Below, piece by piece: positions 1 through 10,575 of a stretch of DNA of 64,000 nt. Position numbers and translations under genes: made by a program. The DNA is taken from contig CP092886.1 in assembly GCA_030710605.1 (NCBI GenBank), forward strand, positions 56,478,885 to 56,542,884, written 5' to 3'. Under the pieces are notes generated by a model. It made no database searches. It saw only the letters and a list, made by a program, of their open reading frames with translations, and had not been told where the DNA came from. Source of the stretch: Cordylochernes scorpioides (Eukaryota > Arthropoda > Arachnida > Pseudoscorpiones > Chernetidae). Position 1 is the stretch's first letter; every line of letters begins with the position of its first letter.

Positions 1-343
1 AGGAAGCAAATGTTACTTTAAAATATCCCAAACATAAAATATAGCTTGTTGAAAGACTATCCAAAGCACTTTTAGACAATACATTTAGTCTATCGTTAGC
101 TCTCAATAGCTCATTTTGTAGATAGCAGGACTGGTAGATATGTTAATGGTAATCCTTTGGTTGCTAGTTCAAATCCGGGTCGAGGAACTTTATTTTTTTT
201 TAAAGGAAAGTAGGAGAATGGCTATAGCCTGTATTTTCCTTTATTTACTTCATATAATTTCTTTCTCCCTCTCCTCTCCTGTACCTCTTGAGAGAATCTG
301 TATATAAGGCTAAAGGTGTTTTTAAAGATATTTATTGATACTT

Positions 344-572
344 AAACACAAGGTAATAAGACCAAATCCAAATAAATAAATAGTGTGTGACGTTTCGGTA
401 ACAGCGTTGTTCCCATCTTCAGACAAAAGTACTGAATGTTATCCAAATAAATAAATAGTGTGTGACGTTTCGGTAACATTCAGTACTTTTGTCTGAAGAT
501 GGGAACAACGCTGTTACCGAAACGTCACACACCATTTATTTATTTGGATTTGGTCTTATTACCTTGTGTTTA
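344..572. repeat. Palindromic element with hammerhead cores in both arms
   Basis: Two arms (344-440 and 475-572) are near-perfect inverted repeats; a partial direct copy of 367-403 lies between them at 442-477. Each arm carries a minimal hammerhead ribozyme core: CTGAAGA at 493-499, a stem II hairpin, then GAAAC and GTC at 519-526 on the plus strand, with the mirror copy at 389-422 on the minus strand. The tiny helix III (GAAACGTC) is the form known from Penelope-like retroelement terminal repeats. One G-A mismatch in stem II suggests decay. Confidence 0.75.
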
Positions 573-859
573 TAATCTATAATCCAAATTGTGCCCTACC
601 ATTATTTATACTTACTATCATTTAACCCCTCGTAAATCTTGTTTAAAAACATTTCAACATCACGACTTGATTATTTCGTCTCTCGGACCTTCAAGCTAGT
701 GGAGCATCCTAGTAGGCTTCTACTTAATGACGTTCCCAGGACATGCAAGGCATTTAGAAACTCGCAGCATGATTTAGAAATAGCGGATTGTCGAAGGTTA
801 GTAGCTGCGCAGACAATAGTTTTGCTCTTTAATTCGTGCAGTAGGCGCAGGTATCACTT
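573..859. other. No gene seen
   Basis: A 78-codon open frame at 639-875 (+) has no recognisable domain, signal peptide or codon bias. I treat it as chance. Confidence 0.5.
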
Positions 860-1125
860 GGCTGGCCAGCGGTAGCCGCACTTTATGACCAATGAGCCTC
901 CGCCCATCGATCAGGGCCCTGACAGAAATGATGATAAATGCGGGTCCTACTTTTTTAGCCTCAGGCCCGTCCGGCGTTAATGACGCGACGGCCCTAATTT
1001 AACAACCCGCCGTGGTCCATCAATTTAATCAGAGCCAATATGACAGACGTAGCGCACAGTTTAATTACCGACTCTAAATATTGGCTTCTTTCATTGGCCC
1101 CAGCTACGCTAGGTGAATGGGTGTA
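860..1125. promoter_or_regulatory. Candidate conserved noncoding element
   Basis: Marked rise in GC within AT-rich flanks, no coding frame, and several homeodomain-type TAAT/ATTA cores (for example near 976, 995, 1021 and 1061). No repeat copy elsewhere in the window. Its texture matches other islands at 8.4, 20.2, 50.9 and 54.6 kb. Regulatory function is inferred only. Confidence 0.35.
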
Positions 1126-1687
1126 ACTACCTTTTTTTTTATTAGTTAATTTTTTTTCTTATTAAATTTTATTTTTTTGTATCGTATTTACCTTATTTTA
1201 TTAAAAATCATTTACCTTGGATGTGTTGGATTCTAAAAAAGTTTACAATATCGGGAAGACATCTATATGCTCCATGTAGAGATTGATTGGGAGAACCCTT
1301 GAGGGTTGCAGGCAGATAGAGAGATGCACTTATGCCTTTCTCCGTGCCCTCGCACAGATGTCGGCAGGAACTGAGGGTAAACATCGCATTCAGCGCTCTA
1401 ACGGTGAAATGGTATAAATGATTTTTATGTGTGGAGCGTCATCATATACAGCACTCTATACAGAATATACTCTGACAGAAAAAAAAGTACCACAACACCA
1501 ACAAAAAAAAAATATTTTGAAGGAATGAAATTCGGCAAAGTATTTGTCTAGATAACACAATTATTTAATTAAAGTTTCAAGGACACAGGTTAAATAAAGC
1601 TCTAGAAAAGTAATTTAAAATGTGAAACGGTGGTACATTAATGGTCACTGTAGTTGTCACGATTAGCAATGCATGAGGTGCCGTATG

Positions 1688-2160
1688 TTAGTTTTGGATG
1701 GCCTTCCATGCTTGTTGCACTGAATCAGTCAAATCAGCAATGGTACCTGCTTGCTGTGGATGGGGATGACATCCAATAATGTCCCCTATGCGCTCTATGG
1801 AAGAAATATCTGGTGGTATTGCCGGCCAAGGCAACATGTCGACATTCTGTAGAGTACGTTGGTTGACAGCAGCGGTATGAGGATGAGCGTTATCCTGTTG
1901 GAAAATGCCCCCTAGAATAATGGTCAAGAATACCAGGCCAACTGGTTCAATTACCAGTGTGAACTACATATATTTCTGTCAAAGTGTTTGGAGTAACGAA
2001 AAAATTGATCCTGCTGCCATAGGTAATTGGTCTCAGACCATAACTACTAGTGTAGCTCCAATATGTCTATGCTCAAACACAGATTGGTTACAAACGCTCA
2101 TATAAAACTAACATGCATTCAGCATTGCATCAAGACAGAAACGGTTTTCGTCTGAAGCAC
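1688..2160 (-). pseudogene. Tc1-like transposase remnant
   Basis: Reading the minus strand gives a decayed C-terminal half of a Tc1-family DDE transposase, the enzyme that cuts and pastes DNA transposons at TA sites. The most readable block (1688-1927) holds GGIFQQDNAHPHTA, which contains the second catalytic aspartate, and LPWPAIPPDISSIER, which matches the usual LPWPA-SPDLSPIEH segment around the third catalytic residue. Upstream on the same strand, frames shift: a SRFCLDA-like block (about 2110-2160) and a TYGSR block are recognisable. Stop codons and frameshifts show that it is dead. AT-rich sequence around 1475-1510 may be the terminal repeat end, but I could not pair it with another end. 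Confidence 0.8.
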
Positions 2161-2429
2161 AGAAGTTCTACAATTCGACTTCTAGTCTAAGAAAACAACA
2201 TAATTCCACCGTATCTAATGCTCAAAGACCCGATACGAACTAATTATTCGTGTGAAAAATCATAATTCAAACCAGAAAAAAAAAAGTTATAAATGCTAGA
2301 ATAAAAAACTGCCATTCCAATCTACACCGAATCGAGTTAACTATAAATACATTCATTTCTGAAGTTTAAGAAATAATTGGTAATTTGTAAAATTATTTTG
2401 ACAAACATAAGTAGTTTTAATATTCTCAG

Positions 2430-2825
2430 TGTGTGTTTTGTGGGAAGAATGTTGTTTATTTGTTAAGTGAACTGATCTCCCCCGCCCTCTCATTGGACGA
2501 ATGTGGCCATGTTTGTATATAAAGAGGATTCAAAGGGAATTCGGGGACTCTGCCAGTGGATTATTGTGGGGAGACGCTTAAAGCGTTCTCTGTGTTCGTG
2601 TCTGGTGATCTCCTTGCATACCTATGTAACCCCGGTCCGCTCCCCCCTACGCTGGAATAAAGATAAGTACTCCTTTTAATATAACTTATCGTGTTTTTAA
2701 TTTATTTTTTCTTGATTTTTTTGTTGTTGTTACCTATTAGTTTATACACGTGTTAAGGGTTTTATTTTTAGCTACCTTTTACTTTTGCGTAAACTCGTAA
2801 AAGTTAGCATTTGTCAGATTCACAC
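2430..2825 (+). repeat. LTR-like unit with TATA box and polyadenylation signal
   Basis: Contains a TATA box (tatataaag near 2516), then a GC-richer transcribed-looking stretch and AATAAAG near 2657. A diverged copy lies at 38680-38990 in the same orientation, sharing 'gtgtctggtgatctc', 'taaccc-ggtccg' and 'aataaagataagtact', and also the 3' stretch ending in 'ttgtca'. The order promoter, R-like region, polyA signal fits a solo LTR. Borders are approximate and I see no target-site duplication, so a cellular-RNA-derived repeat remains possible. Confidence 0.45.
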
Positions 2826-2994
2826 TCCAAGCATTTAATATATAATATATAGAACAAAAATGTATGAGTAAAAGAAAAGGGATGCGAAATCTCCAAATTA
2901 AAAAAAAAAACTTAACAAATAGAATCATATTATAAAACTATTTTAGTGGCGTATTATTTTTTTTTAAAGCCTCAAAATCATAACATAGAAAGCA

Positions 2995-4420
2995 ATGTAA
3001 TAAATCTGTTAAAACAATCATTCCCACCAGAAACCATAAAATTATTGTCTAAAGGTCTTCATTCCATCACAAAAAATAGACATTCCAAAAACAATAACAA
3101 GTATTAAAACATCAATTAAGAACATGTCATTTGAAGAGAAAGTAAAAGAACAGAATAGTACCCATTCTCAAAACTTGAACCGACAAAATAAGAATAATCT
3201 TACGAAATATGAAACAAAAAATAATAAATTCATTAAAAGCGCAAACAGATATTACCATTTCTCCATCAGATAAAGGCAAAAATACCGTAATTATGGACAC
3301 AATAGATTATTATAATAAAATCAAGCAGTTACTTCAAGACCAAAATATTTGAAACATTAACGAATATTCCTCAAGCACAAATGTAATCAAAGAATTCAGT
3401 AAATAACTGAAAAAAATAAAATGTATATACAAATTGGACGGCAAAATACAATTAAACAAAATATATTAAAACAAAATATATTTGAAAAGGTTTTTTTTTT
3501 TTTTTTTTTTTTGCTTATCCCTAGTACACGTGGCCATGATAATCATGGTGGGTAGTTAGCGACTGCTTTTACTGTAAGCGCACCACATGTCTACACATGT
3601 GAAAAGCAGTTCGACTTTGCGCTTACAAATGTGCCAGAGCCCCGTTTGATTACTTGCACTCGCTGGTGGGGTTGGACTTTTGCAAGAATCGGGGGCCATT
3701 GGAGCATTTTTTTTTTTAAACATAAAAATTGTCCAATGCGGGAATCGAACCCGGGTCGTAGTGGTCGAAACCAAACGGTTTAACCAGCCTTCCAAAATAT
3801 ATTTGAAAAGGTAAAAGCAACAAGCGCTAACTTACCGATATTCTATGACCTATCAAAGGTACACAAACCAAACGGCTCTCTACGTCCCATTGAATTCTAC
3901 TCTGGCACTCCCATATACCCCTTGGCAAAATATCTTTCCTCAATGATTTCAGATTTTCAAAAAGAATTACTCCATACTGTCTCCAACTCCACTGAAACTA
4001 TCGAAATAATTTCAAAAACTCAAATATCATAGCACAGTCATCTTGTCTCCTCTGATGTAGAATCGCTATATACTTCAATCCCATATGATGAAGAAATTAC
4101 AGATTTTTACAAATTTTTGAATGGTCACCCCGAACCTACCATTATCTGTACCGAAGGAAGCTCCAGTAGACTTACTCAAACTATGCCTCTGTCATTCAGT
4201 TACTTTAATTACAAAAACCAACATTACAAACAGATCAAGGGACTCCCGATGGGCAACCCAATTTCCTTAGCTCTGGCAAAAAATATTTATGAACAGCATT
4301 GACAAATTAAAAATAGAAAATGAACAATTAAAATCACACTTTGTTAAAGATATATTGATAAAATTATATATATTTTCGCATAACCGAAAATAATAATATA
4401 GCAAGCATTCTAAATTTCTT
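2995..4420 (+). pseudogene. Penelope-like element reverse transcriptase remnant
   Basis: Conceptual translation in shifting plus-strand frames gives the signature of Penelope-like retroelement RTs: a LLSKGL block near 3030-3060, SPSDKGKNTVIMD near 3255-3300 (the family's PADKG-motif), then after an inserted SINE LSKVHKPNGSLRPI (about 3850-3890), a VESLYTSIP block near 4058-4085 (RT motif A region, aspartate-containing) and YKQIKGLPMGNPISLALA (4220-4280). Frameshifts and stops make it non-functional. No YADD box or GIY-YIG endonuclease domain is visible, so the 3' part is missing or unreadable. The SINE at 3491-3792 cleanly splits it, dating the SINE as younger. Confidence 0.8.
3472..3811 (-). 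mobile_element. tRNA-derived SINE, with target-site duplications
   Basis: Minus-strand SINE (3491-3792). Its 5' head, on the right, has a Pol III B box GGGTTCGATTCCCGC and a tRNA-like body; the middle carries a palindrome around 'catgtgtagacatgtgg'; the 3' tail is a long poly-A, seen as poly-T at 3491-3512. It is flanked by a perfect 19-bp duplication 'caaaatatatttgaaaagg' at 3472-3490 and 3793-3811, the mark of LINE-driven insertion. Other copies: 4462-4760 (full), 18600-18812 and 41705-41810 (partial). Confidence 0.9.
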
Positions 4421-4448
4421 GAACAATATAAAACCATTTCTATAATTC

Positions 4449-4773
4449 AAACATCACTGTGGGGGTCGGTGGAAGGCTGGTTAAACCGTTTGGTTTTCGA
4501 CCACTACGACCCGGGTTCGATTCCCGCATTGGACACTTTTTTCTGTTTGAAAAATAAAATGCTCCAATGGCCCCCGATTCTTGTAAAAGTCCAACCCCAC
4601 CAGCGAGTGCAAGTAACCAAACGGGGCTCTGGCACATTTGTAAGTGCAAAGTCGAACTGCTTTTCACATGTGTAGACATGTGGTGCACTTACAGTAAAAG
4701 CAGTCGCTAACTACCCACCATGATTACCATGGCTTTGAGATAAGAAAGAAAGAAAGAAAGAAACATCACTGTG
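4449..4773 (+). mobile_element. tRNA-derived SINE, full-length second copy
   Basis: Same family as the copy at 3.5 kb, opposite orientation. Head with B box at about 4512-4526, the same internal palindrome near 4666-4682, and a tail of (AAGA)n repeats at 4742-4760. Flanked by a 13-bp duplication 'aaacatcactgtg' at 4449-4461 and 4761-4773. The poly-A tail here is a purine microsatellite while the other copy has pure A. Confidence 0.9.
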
Positions 4774-4860
4774 TATCAAATATCAGAGTTATTGTATGAA
4801 TCCCGATATATGCATGCTAAAAGACACAACTTCCTTATGTTTTGTCCATGTGAGTGTACT
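4762..4860. repeat. Interspersed repeat fragment
   Basis: The segment from 'cactgtgtatcaaatat' to 'gctaaaag-acaact' is repeated in reverse complement at about 12915-12985, beside the second copy of the SDEHGERF-family element. The SINE at 4.46 kb inserted into this repeat. Confidence 0.55.
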
Positions 4861-5194
4861 TTCAATTATAATAATACAGATGATATATAAACCAAAAACA
4901 CTTAATTAAGGCAATTAGTCTTATACAATGATTATTATAAGTTCAAGGAAAACTAAAAGCTAAGAATAATAAAGACACTGGTATTTACATATGATACATA
5001 CTTACATAAGAACGTGGGCTTTCACTCGAATTCCCGCATTGTAAACGCCGAATACTTGGGTTCGGGCAGCCCTGTGCCATTAAGCCCCTACCCATTGTTT
5101 AATTTAAAAACGCGCTCCTACAAGATATCGGTAGGTTTGAAAATAATTTGTCAAAATTGGAAACTATTATAGACGCCTATGATTCTTTTAAAAA

Positions 5195-5545
5195 ATAAAC
5201 AATTTCTACTGTCCTTACTGCAATGGGAAAATTGATGAGAAGGCCCAGCGGTTCGCCAATTTAATCTACCAGACCGCTAGCTAGAGCTCTATAACTGTAT
5301 TGTACGATTCTGCTTATATGCTGCAATGAAAGGTGGAATCTTAGAAATGGTTTTCAGGCAAACTATTGTCATTGCAGCATATTTAAGCAGAATCGTCCAA
5401 TACAGTTATAGAGCTCTAAGAAGCGGTCTGGTAGATTGAATTGGCGAAACCGCTGGGAGGGTTCACCAATGATGAGCCAAGTCCTCCCAATATTTTTTCA
5501 TCGCAGCAAGGATAGTAGAAGTTTGTTTTATGTTTAAAAGAAACA
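5195..5545. mobile_element. Nested palindromic nonautonomous element (hairpin family C)
   Basis: Outer inverted ends 'tctactgtccttactgc' (about 5208-5224) and 'gcagcaaggatagtagaa' (about 5504-5521) enclose a second, longer palindrome with arms 5268-5325 and 5375-5440. The right part has a conserved hairpin, GGGAGG at about 5454 pairing with CCTCCC near 5484, whose loop contains a CACCA-TGATGAGCC core. Related copies are at 28620-28720, 44270-44400, 44458-44640 and 52540-52690. No ORF, so mobilised in trans if at all. Confidence 0.65.
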
Positions 5546-5929
5546 TTCGTGCTTTAATGCTTCCATTTCTATATATAGAATTTGTCGATGTTGTCCTTCG
5601 GTTCGAGCAGCTGAAGGATGTTTGGAACGAAGCCAATCTTCATCGGCCATTTCCACATTTTAACCGATAAAACCATTTGTATACTTTAGCTTTACTAAGA
5701 TCATGTCCTTTGTAAGCTGTTTGTATACCACAATTTCAACTGCGTTCTTGCTGAATAAAAACAAACTTCACAGCCGAACATTTTTCTTGAAATCAATCTC
5801 TCTTTTTGTGACACAAGAGAGTGCATTAAAGATATCCACACTCGTAGTTGTCGGGTGACGCCGCATGACATACCGACTCAAGAGAGGTCTTCAGTAGTTC
5901 CCATGTACAACCTGGCGTTACAAGTATGC

Positions 5930-6144
5930 CGTGATCAACACAGTGTAGAGGGATAATGCTGTTCACTACTGATCGACACGGTGTGTATGAGTAGAGAGAT
6001 AATGTTGTTTACCTGTGATGAAAACCGTATGTATGGGTTGAGAAATGATATTGTTCACTAGTGATCACAACACGGTATGTATGAGTAGAGAGAAATGCCA
6101 CTCATTTAGTAATAAACATGGTATGTATGAGTAGAGAAAAATTA
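5930..6144. repeat. 94-bp satellite, left block
   Basis: Diverged units of the same satellite as 7461-8300, recognised by repeated 'ggtatgtatgagtagaga' and 'gttcactagtgatca'. Unit length is irregular here compared with the homogeneous right block. Confidence 0.8.
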
Positions 6145-7460
6145 CACTGGTCAACAAGATTTTTGCACAAGAGAACCTGATTATGTTTCTAGTGTAGCTT
6201 TTCATGCTGAACTCAAAAATCTAATCAGAAATTTCCCATCACGTATGGTTTTTGCGTGACGGTCTTTTTTTAGTATTGGGATAAATACACTAAAAATTGC
6301 AAACAATGTCACGTAACTGGTTTATCAAAAAATATTTTTCTTTGTCCACAAAGAACTAGCATCTTATCTACATGTCCTGAATCCAAATATACCATAAGTT
6401 TTTTTCTATTACACAATATTTCTGAGATACACCTACTTGAATTTGGAAATATTGTTAATATATAGGCATATATGAACGAAACATATTTATTATTGAAAAG
6501 CAGTGACAGTGGATTTTATTCTATACTTTGCTTGTGGTAGATCCCTCTTGAGTGCCCAGCAGTCGTCGGCAAGCATTGCGGGACTCCATTTACCTTGGTA
6601 CCGCTTCTCCAAGCTTGATATAGCTTGATGAAACCTCTCACCATGCTCATCGCTAACTGCGCCAAGATTGTCTGGAAAGAAATCTAGATGTGAATGCAGG
6701 AAATGGATCTTGAGGGACATGTTACATCCCAGTGCCTTGTAGGAAAGCAACAGATCATTAACTATGTCTCGGTAATTTTCAACCTTGACACTTCCTAAGA
6801 AGTTTTTGCAAACGTTTCTAAAGGAATTCCATGCTGCTGCTTCAACTTCATTCAAACTATTTTGAAAATTTCCATCCTGCTGCAATTCTCGAATCTGAGG
6901 TCCAACGAAAATGCCTTCTTTAATCTTCGCTTCACTTATACTAGAAATTTTTGTTTTAGGTAGGCAAATCCACTGGCATATTTCGATCCATTGCCTTGTC
7001 AAAGTTCTTCATTAATCCCAGTTTAATATGTAATGGTGGTAAGTAAATATTTTCTGAGTCGATCAGGGGTAGATTTGCAATATTTTTATATCCTGGAGTA
7101 AAGATTTTACGGTTTTGCCAGATTTTTTAAATGTAATGCCTTTCCCTATCTCTGCTATCCCACTCACACAGAAAACAACAAAATTTTGTATATCCAAGCT
7201 GTAATCCACGCAAGAGAGCAACGACTTTCAAATCGCTGCATATTTTCCAACCGTATCTTTCATATTCTATCTTTTTCAAAAGCAGTTTCATGTTTTCGTA
7301 AGTCTCTTTCATGTTGGATGCATGTATTTATCCCAATACTAAAAAAAAGACCGTCACGCAAAAACCATACGTGATGGGAAATTTCTGATTAGATTTTTGA
7401 GTTCAGCATGAAAAGTTACACTAGAAACACCATCAGGTTCTCTTGTGCAAAAAAAAAGTG
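6145..7460 (-). mobile_element. TIR-bounded DNA transposon carrying the SDEHGERF-family gene
   Basis: Inverted terminal repeats of about 140 bp, nearly identical, lie at 6145-6289 and 7323-7460. The left end starts CACTGGTCAACA; the right end has lost about a dozen bases just inside its terminus (poly-A replaces them) but still ends GTG. They bound one gene on the minus strand (6490-7320). The element sits inside a 94-bp satellite array whose units continue on both sides. No clean target-site duplication is visible; some satellite sequence is missing at the junction. A second copy near 14449 ends in the reverse complement of CACTGGCCAACA, supporting the terminus. Confidence 0.8.
6490..7320 (-). 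pseudogene. SDEHGERF-family repeat protein, frameshifted
   Basis: Not a named family as far as I know; from memory similar proteins occur in many copies in spider, tick and other invertebrate genomes as uncharacterised ORFs. Reading upstream to downstream: 7312-7127 gives an ICSDLKVVALL block and a CxxC pair in YTKFCCFLCEWDSR; 7090-6975 (another frame) gives LPPLHIKLGLMKNF; 7002-6490 gives GIFVGPQIREL, AAWNSF, NYRDIVNDLLLSY, FFPDNLGAVSDEHGERFHQ, a KRYQGKW block and MLADDCWALKRD. At least two frameshifts break it and the N-terminal zinc-finger region is absent. The conserved acidic residues could be catalytic, which is speculation. Its placement between inverted repeats argues that it is a transposase or an accessory protein of one. 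Confidence 0.75.
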
Positions 7461-8300
7461 ATCACAACACGGTATGTATGAGTAGAGAGATAATATTGTT
7501 TATTAGTGATCAGCGCGGTATGTATGAGTAGAGATAATATTGTTCACTAGTGATCACAACACGGTATGCATGAGTAGAGAGAAATGCCACTCACTTAGTA
7601 ATAAACACGGTATGTATGAGTAGAGAAAAATTATTGTTCACTAGTGATCACAACACGGTATGCATGAGTATAGAGAAATGCCACTCACTTAGTAATAAAC
7701 ACGGTATGTATGAGTAGAGAAAAATTATTGTTCACTAGTGATCACAACACGGTATGTATGAATAGAGAGAAATGCCACTCACTTAGTAATAAACATGGTA
7801 TGTATGAGTAGAGAAAAATATTGTTCACTAGTGATCACAACACGGTATGTATGAGTAGAGAGAAATGCCACTCATTTAGTAATAAACATGGTATGTATGA
7901 GTAGAGAAAAATTATTGTTCACTAGTGATCTCAACACGGTATGTATGAGTAGAGAGAAATGCCACTCACTTAGTAATAAACATGGTATGTATGAGTAGAG
8001 AAAAATTATTGTTCACTAGTGATAACAACACGGTATGTATGAGTAGAGAGAAATGCCACTCATTTAGTAATAAACACGGTATGTATGAGTAGAGAAAAAT
8101 TATTGTTCACTAGTGATCACAACACGGTATGTATGAGTAGAGAGAAATGCCACTCACTTAGTAATAAACACGGTATATATGAGTAGAGAAAAATTATTGT
8201 TCACTAGTGATCACAACACGGTATGTATGAATAGAGAGAAATGCCACTCACTTAGTAATAAACATGGTACGAATGATTAGAGAGATAGTATTGTTCACGT
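7461..8300. repeat. 94-bp satellite, right block
   Basis: Tandem array with period 93-94 bp, measured from 'aaatgccactca' anchors at 7582, 7676, 7770, 7863, 7957, 8051, 8145 and 8239. Each unit contains two diverged half-units sharing 'cggtatgtatgagtagaga', so it is a dimer of ~47-bp monomers. It also carries an 'actagt' palindrome and a 'tgatca' site. Confidence 0.92.
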
Positions 8301-8379
8301 GTGATAACAATACACACGATGAGTAGAGAGAAGAGGAAACAATGGGTATTGTACATATGTGTGAATAAGTAATGGCAGG

Positions 8380-8880
8380 TGAGAAAGCAAGCGGACAATT
8401 CAATTAACGCCATCACTGTTAAAAAATGTTTATGTCCGCTGCTGTCACAGGCGGTGTTAATTGCTGCTGTAGGCGGCGGAGAAAAACTCCGGCCCACCAG
8501 CCCATCAAATATTCAGCACTTGCTGCTGGCCCTATAATGGGTTTAGACCTTTGCTTTCTAAATGATCCGCGCGGGGGCCGAGGAATCCTCCTCATTTATA
8601 AATGAAAGCTCGCCGCGCGGCCTAACAGGAATTAGCCGGCGGAGCTGCTAATAGGTTTACTGGACACGGGTGACAAAAGTGGCAGCTTAGCCGCCATTTG
8701 GCCACTTGCTGCCTCCTTGCAAATGAGCCTTCTTCCCCGGTGTCTAATGAGCCTTTGTTAATAACCTTTGCCTTGGGCCTTTTTAAGTCGGTTAAATTGT
8801 TTCTACATGTAATGGGATGCTTTCCCAAAATTGATATTGATTGACGCACCAGCCACATATATCACCATGTTATGATGTTA
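8380..8880. promoter_or_regulatory. Candidate conserved noncoding element
   Basis: GC-rich, single-copy-looking stretch next to the satellite with many ATTA/TAAT cores, CCGCC clusters and no convincing reading frame; two short minus-strand frames (8252-8497, 8622-8858) show no domain and cross obvious non-coding texture. Inferred enhancer-like island. Confidence 0.35.
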
Positions 8881-9470
8881 CCTGACTTTAACGGCTCATT
8901 CTAACTTGGCGCTTTAATGAAAGCTTGGAGAGTCATTATTATTAAATATGAGAATGAACTCTTTTAAAAATAATTTTAAAACTTATTTTATTTTTGTGCT
9001 TATTACTTATTAAAAATCACATTAAAATACGGAAGTTTTGCTTCCAATGACTTTTTAAATCTAGAAATGAGAAAAAATCAAGCGGATGCCAGACGATATT
9101 TTGCTGCGGTTTGTATGAAATTACAATTATAGTGACAGTTTGAGCGTAGCGTTTTATGTGGCTGAATATATAATATATGTTTTTACTGCAAACTTTATTT
9201 TCACCCTCTTATTTATATGACTATGATATGATTATATTTATAAAAGTATAAACCCAATATGCCTTAGTGAGGTCCTAAGACTGTTTTTGAAAGCTAGAAA
9301 TATAGGAGTTGTCCCTATAGTAGAGTATAAGGTCCAGTTATGTGTCTGAGGGAACATCGCTTTCTACCGTTGTGCTACCAGTTGATATAATAGAATTGTG
9401 ATGTCATAAGGGAAATCACCTTCCACTATTGATATTAATTGAATGTTTGCGAAAAGGCGCAGAGAGAGAG
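8881..9470. other. No gene seen
   Basis: AT-rich sequence with no frame, inverted repeat or recognised repeat; a short GA run at 9461-9476. Confidence 0.5.
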
Positions 9471-9479
9471 AGAATTGAC

Positions 9480-9822
9480 AATGAAAAAGGTTTATTGACT
9501 TCTAGTCAAGGATTAAAAAAATGTACATAAACAAAATATAACAAAATAAAAAATCAAAATTTCTAATTATTTGTATCAGACGAATCCCACTGAATGTCGT
9601 CTCGTTCAAGGTCGCATTCTGCCTTGAAGTCAGACAGCCACTTGCCTAGGTCGGAGTCCTTGTCCCCGACATGGGCGATTGCCATGTCAAGGAATTTCTT
9701 TAGAGCAGAGCTCTGCTCGGGCGAGATAAACGCGAGGACGTCCTTCCTCATAGTTAGGGATACAACAGCCCTCTCTATTGCGCACCTATAAAAATCCCTA
9801 AATAGGGGTTCCAGGAAGGATT
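9480..9822 (-). CDS. Possible terminal exon of unknown protein, with 3' UTR
   Basis: A minus-strand frame runs from a splice-acceptor-like polypyrimidine tract and AG near 9823 to a stop just left of 9563, about 86 residues. It is rich in GC-ending codons although the surroundings are AT-rich, which suggests real coding pressure. The protein starts SFLEPLFRDFYRCAIERA, then has LAFISPEQSSALKKFLD and ends with an acidic tail (ERDDIQWDSSDTNN). No domain recognised. A polyA signal AATAAA follows near 9500 on this strand. A diverged relative of the 3' flank ('ttattgacatcttgtcaa') occurs at about 42500, so this could be the last exon of a repeat-borne gene rather than a host gene. I see no earlier exons. 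Confidence 0.4.
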
Positions 9823-9829
9823 CTAAAAA

Positions 9830-10225
9830 AATGTGCCCAAAACCAACTCAAGGTTTAAAGACTCACATGGAAATATATACAAAGTTAAAGAGGATGATTA
9901 CATTTCAAAATGACTCATTGATGCTGATAGTTTTATAATTTTTGATTGATTTCGCCAAATCTACCAAAATGGGTTACATGGAAATTTTGATAGAAAATGA
10001 TTAAGTAGTTTAGCAGTTTATCGCAAAATTAACACAGACGAACTTCATTCATATATATATAGAGAGAGAAGAAAGAGATGAAGAAAGGAATGAGGAAATG
10101 TACATTATTATTTTAATAATTATAACCGTTTAAAAAAATTAGAAATATAAAGAAAAAGGTAACGTAATAAAATAATTATCTAATTTTGCGAAACAGACAT
10201 ACAGAAAAAATTCTAAGATACTGTA
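9830..10225. other. No gene seen
   Basis: AT-rich, with a short (TA)n/(GA)n run near 10050-10080 and no recognised repeat copy. Confidence 0.5.
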
Positions 10226-10511
10226 TCTATATTAATAAAATGCAAATTTCATAAGTGTTGTTCACTAAAAACTTTCGTTACAATGCATCAATTTCGACCA
10301 AATTTTCAACATTTATGTAAAACGAGATGGAGCAGGTTTTGCTTAACATCAAAATATTTTTCCCTAACATTAACATGCGTAACTTCGCTGTTATCGATTA
10401 AATACAAAAAAAAAAATCAACAGAGTTAATTTTATTTATATATAAATACAAAATTAAATTTCAACAGAAGTAATTTTTTTTACATACTAGCTAATAATCT
10501 CAATCTAAAAA
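10226..10511 (+). mobile_element. Helitron 5' part (copy A)
   Basis: Begins TCTATATTAATAAAATG after an A, the usual Helitron 5' end, and matches the copy at 10576 for about 200 bp. The 3' hairpin end is missing; it runs into the minisatellite instead. Confidence 0.65.
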
Positions 10512-10575
10512 TATAATATAAAAAGCCAACAATGAAGAGTGAATGTAAGATAAAAAGCCAACAATGAAGAGTAAA
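10512..10575. repeat. Minisatellite, two units
   Basis: Two ~31-bp units containing 'aaaaagccaacaatgaag', the same unit as the large array at 11054-11864. Confidence 0.85.

Noticed and set aside
130..190. tRNA gene or tRNA-SINE suggested by 'agttcaaatccgggt'
   Set aside because: A B-box-like string is present but no complementary T-stem or acceptor stem could be formed; similar isolated B-box strings at 22650, 41048 and 51832 fail in the same way.
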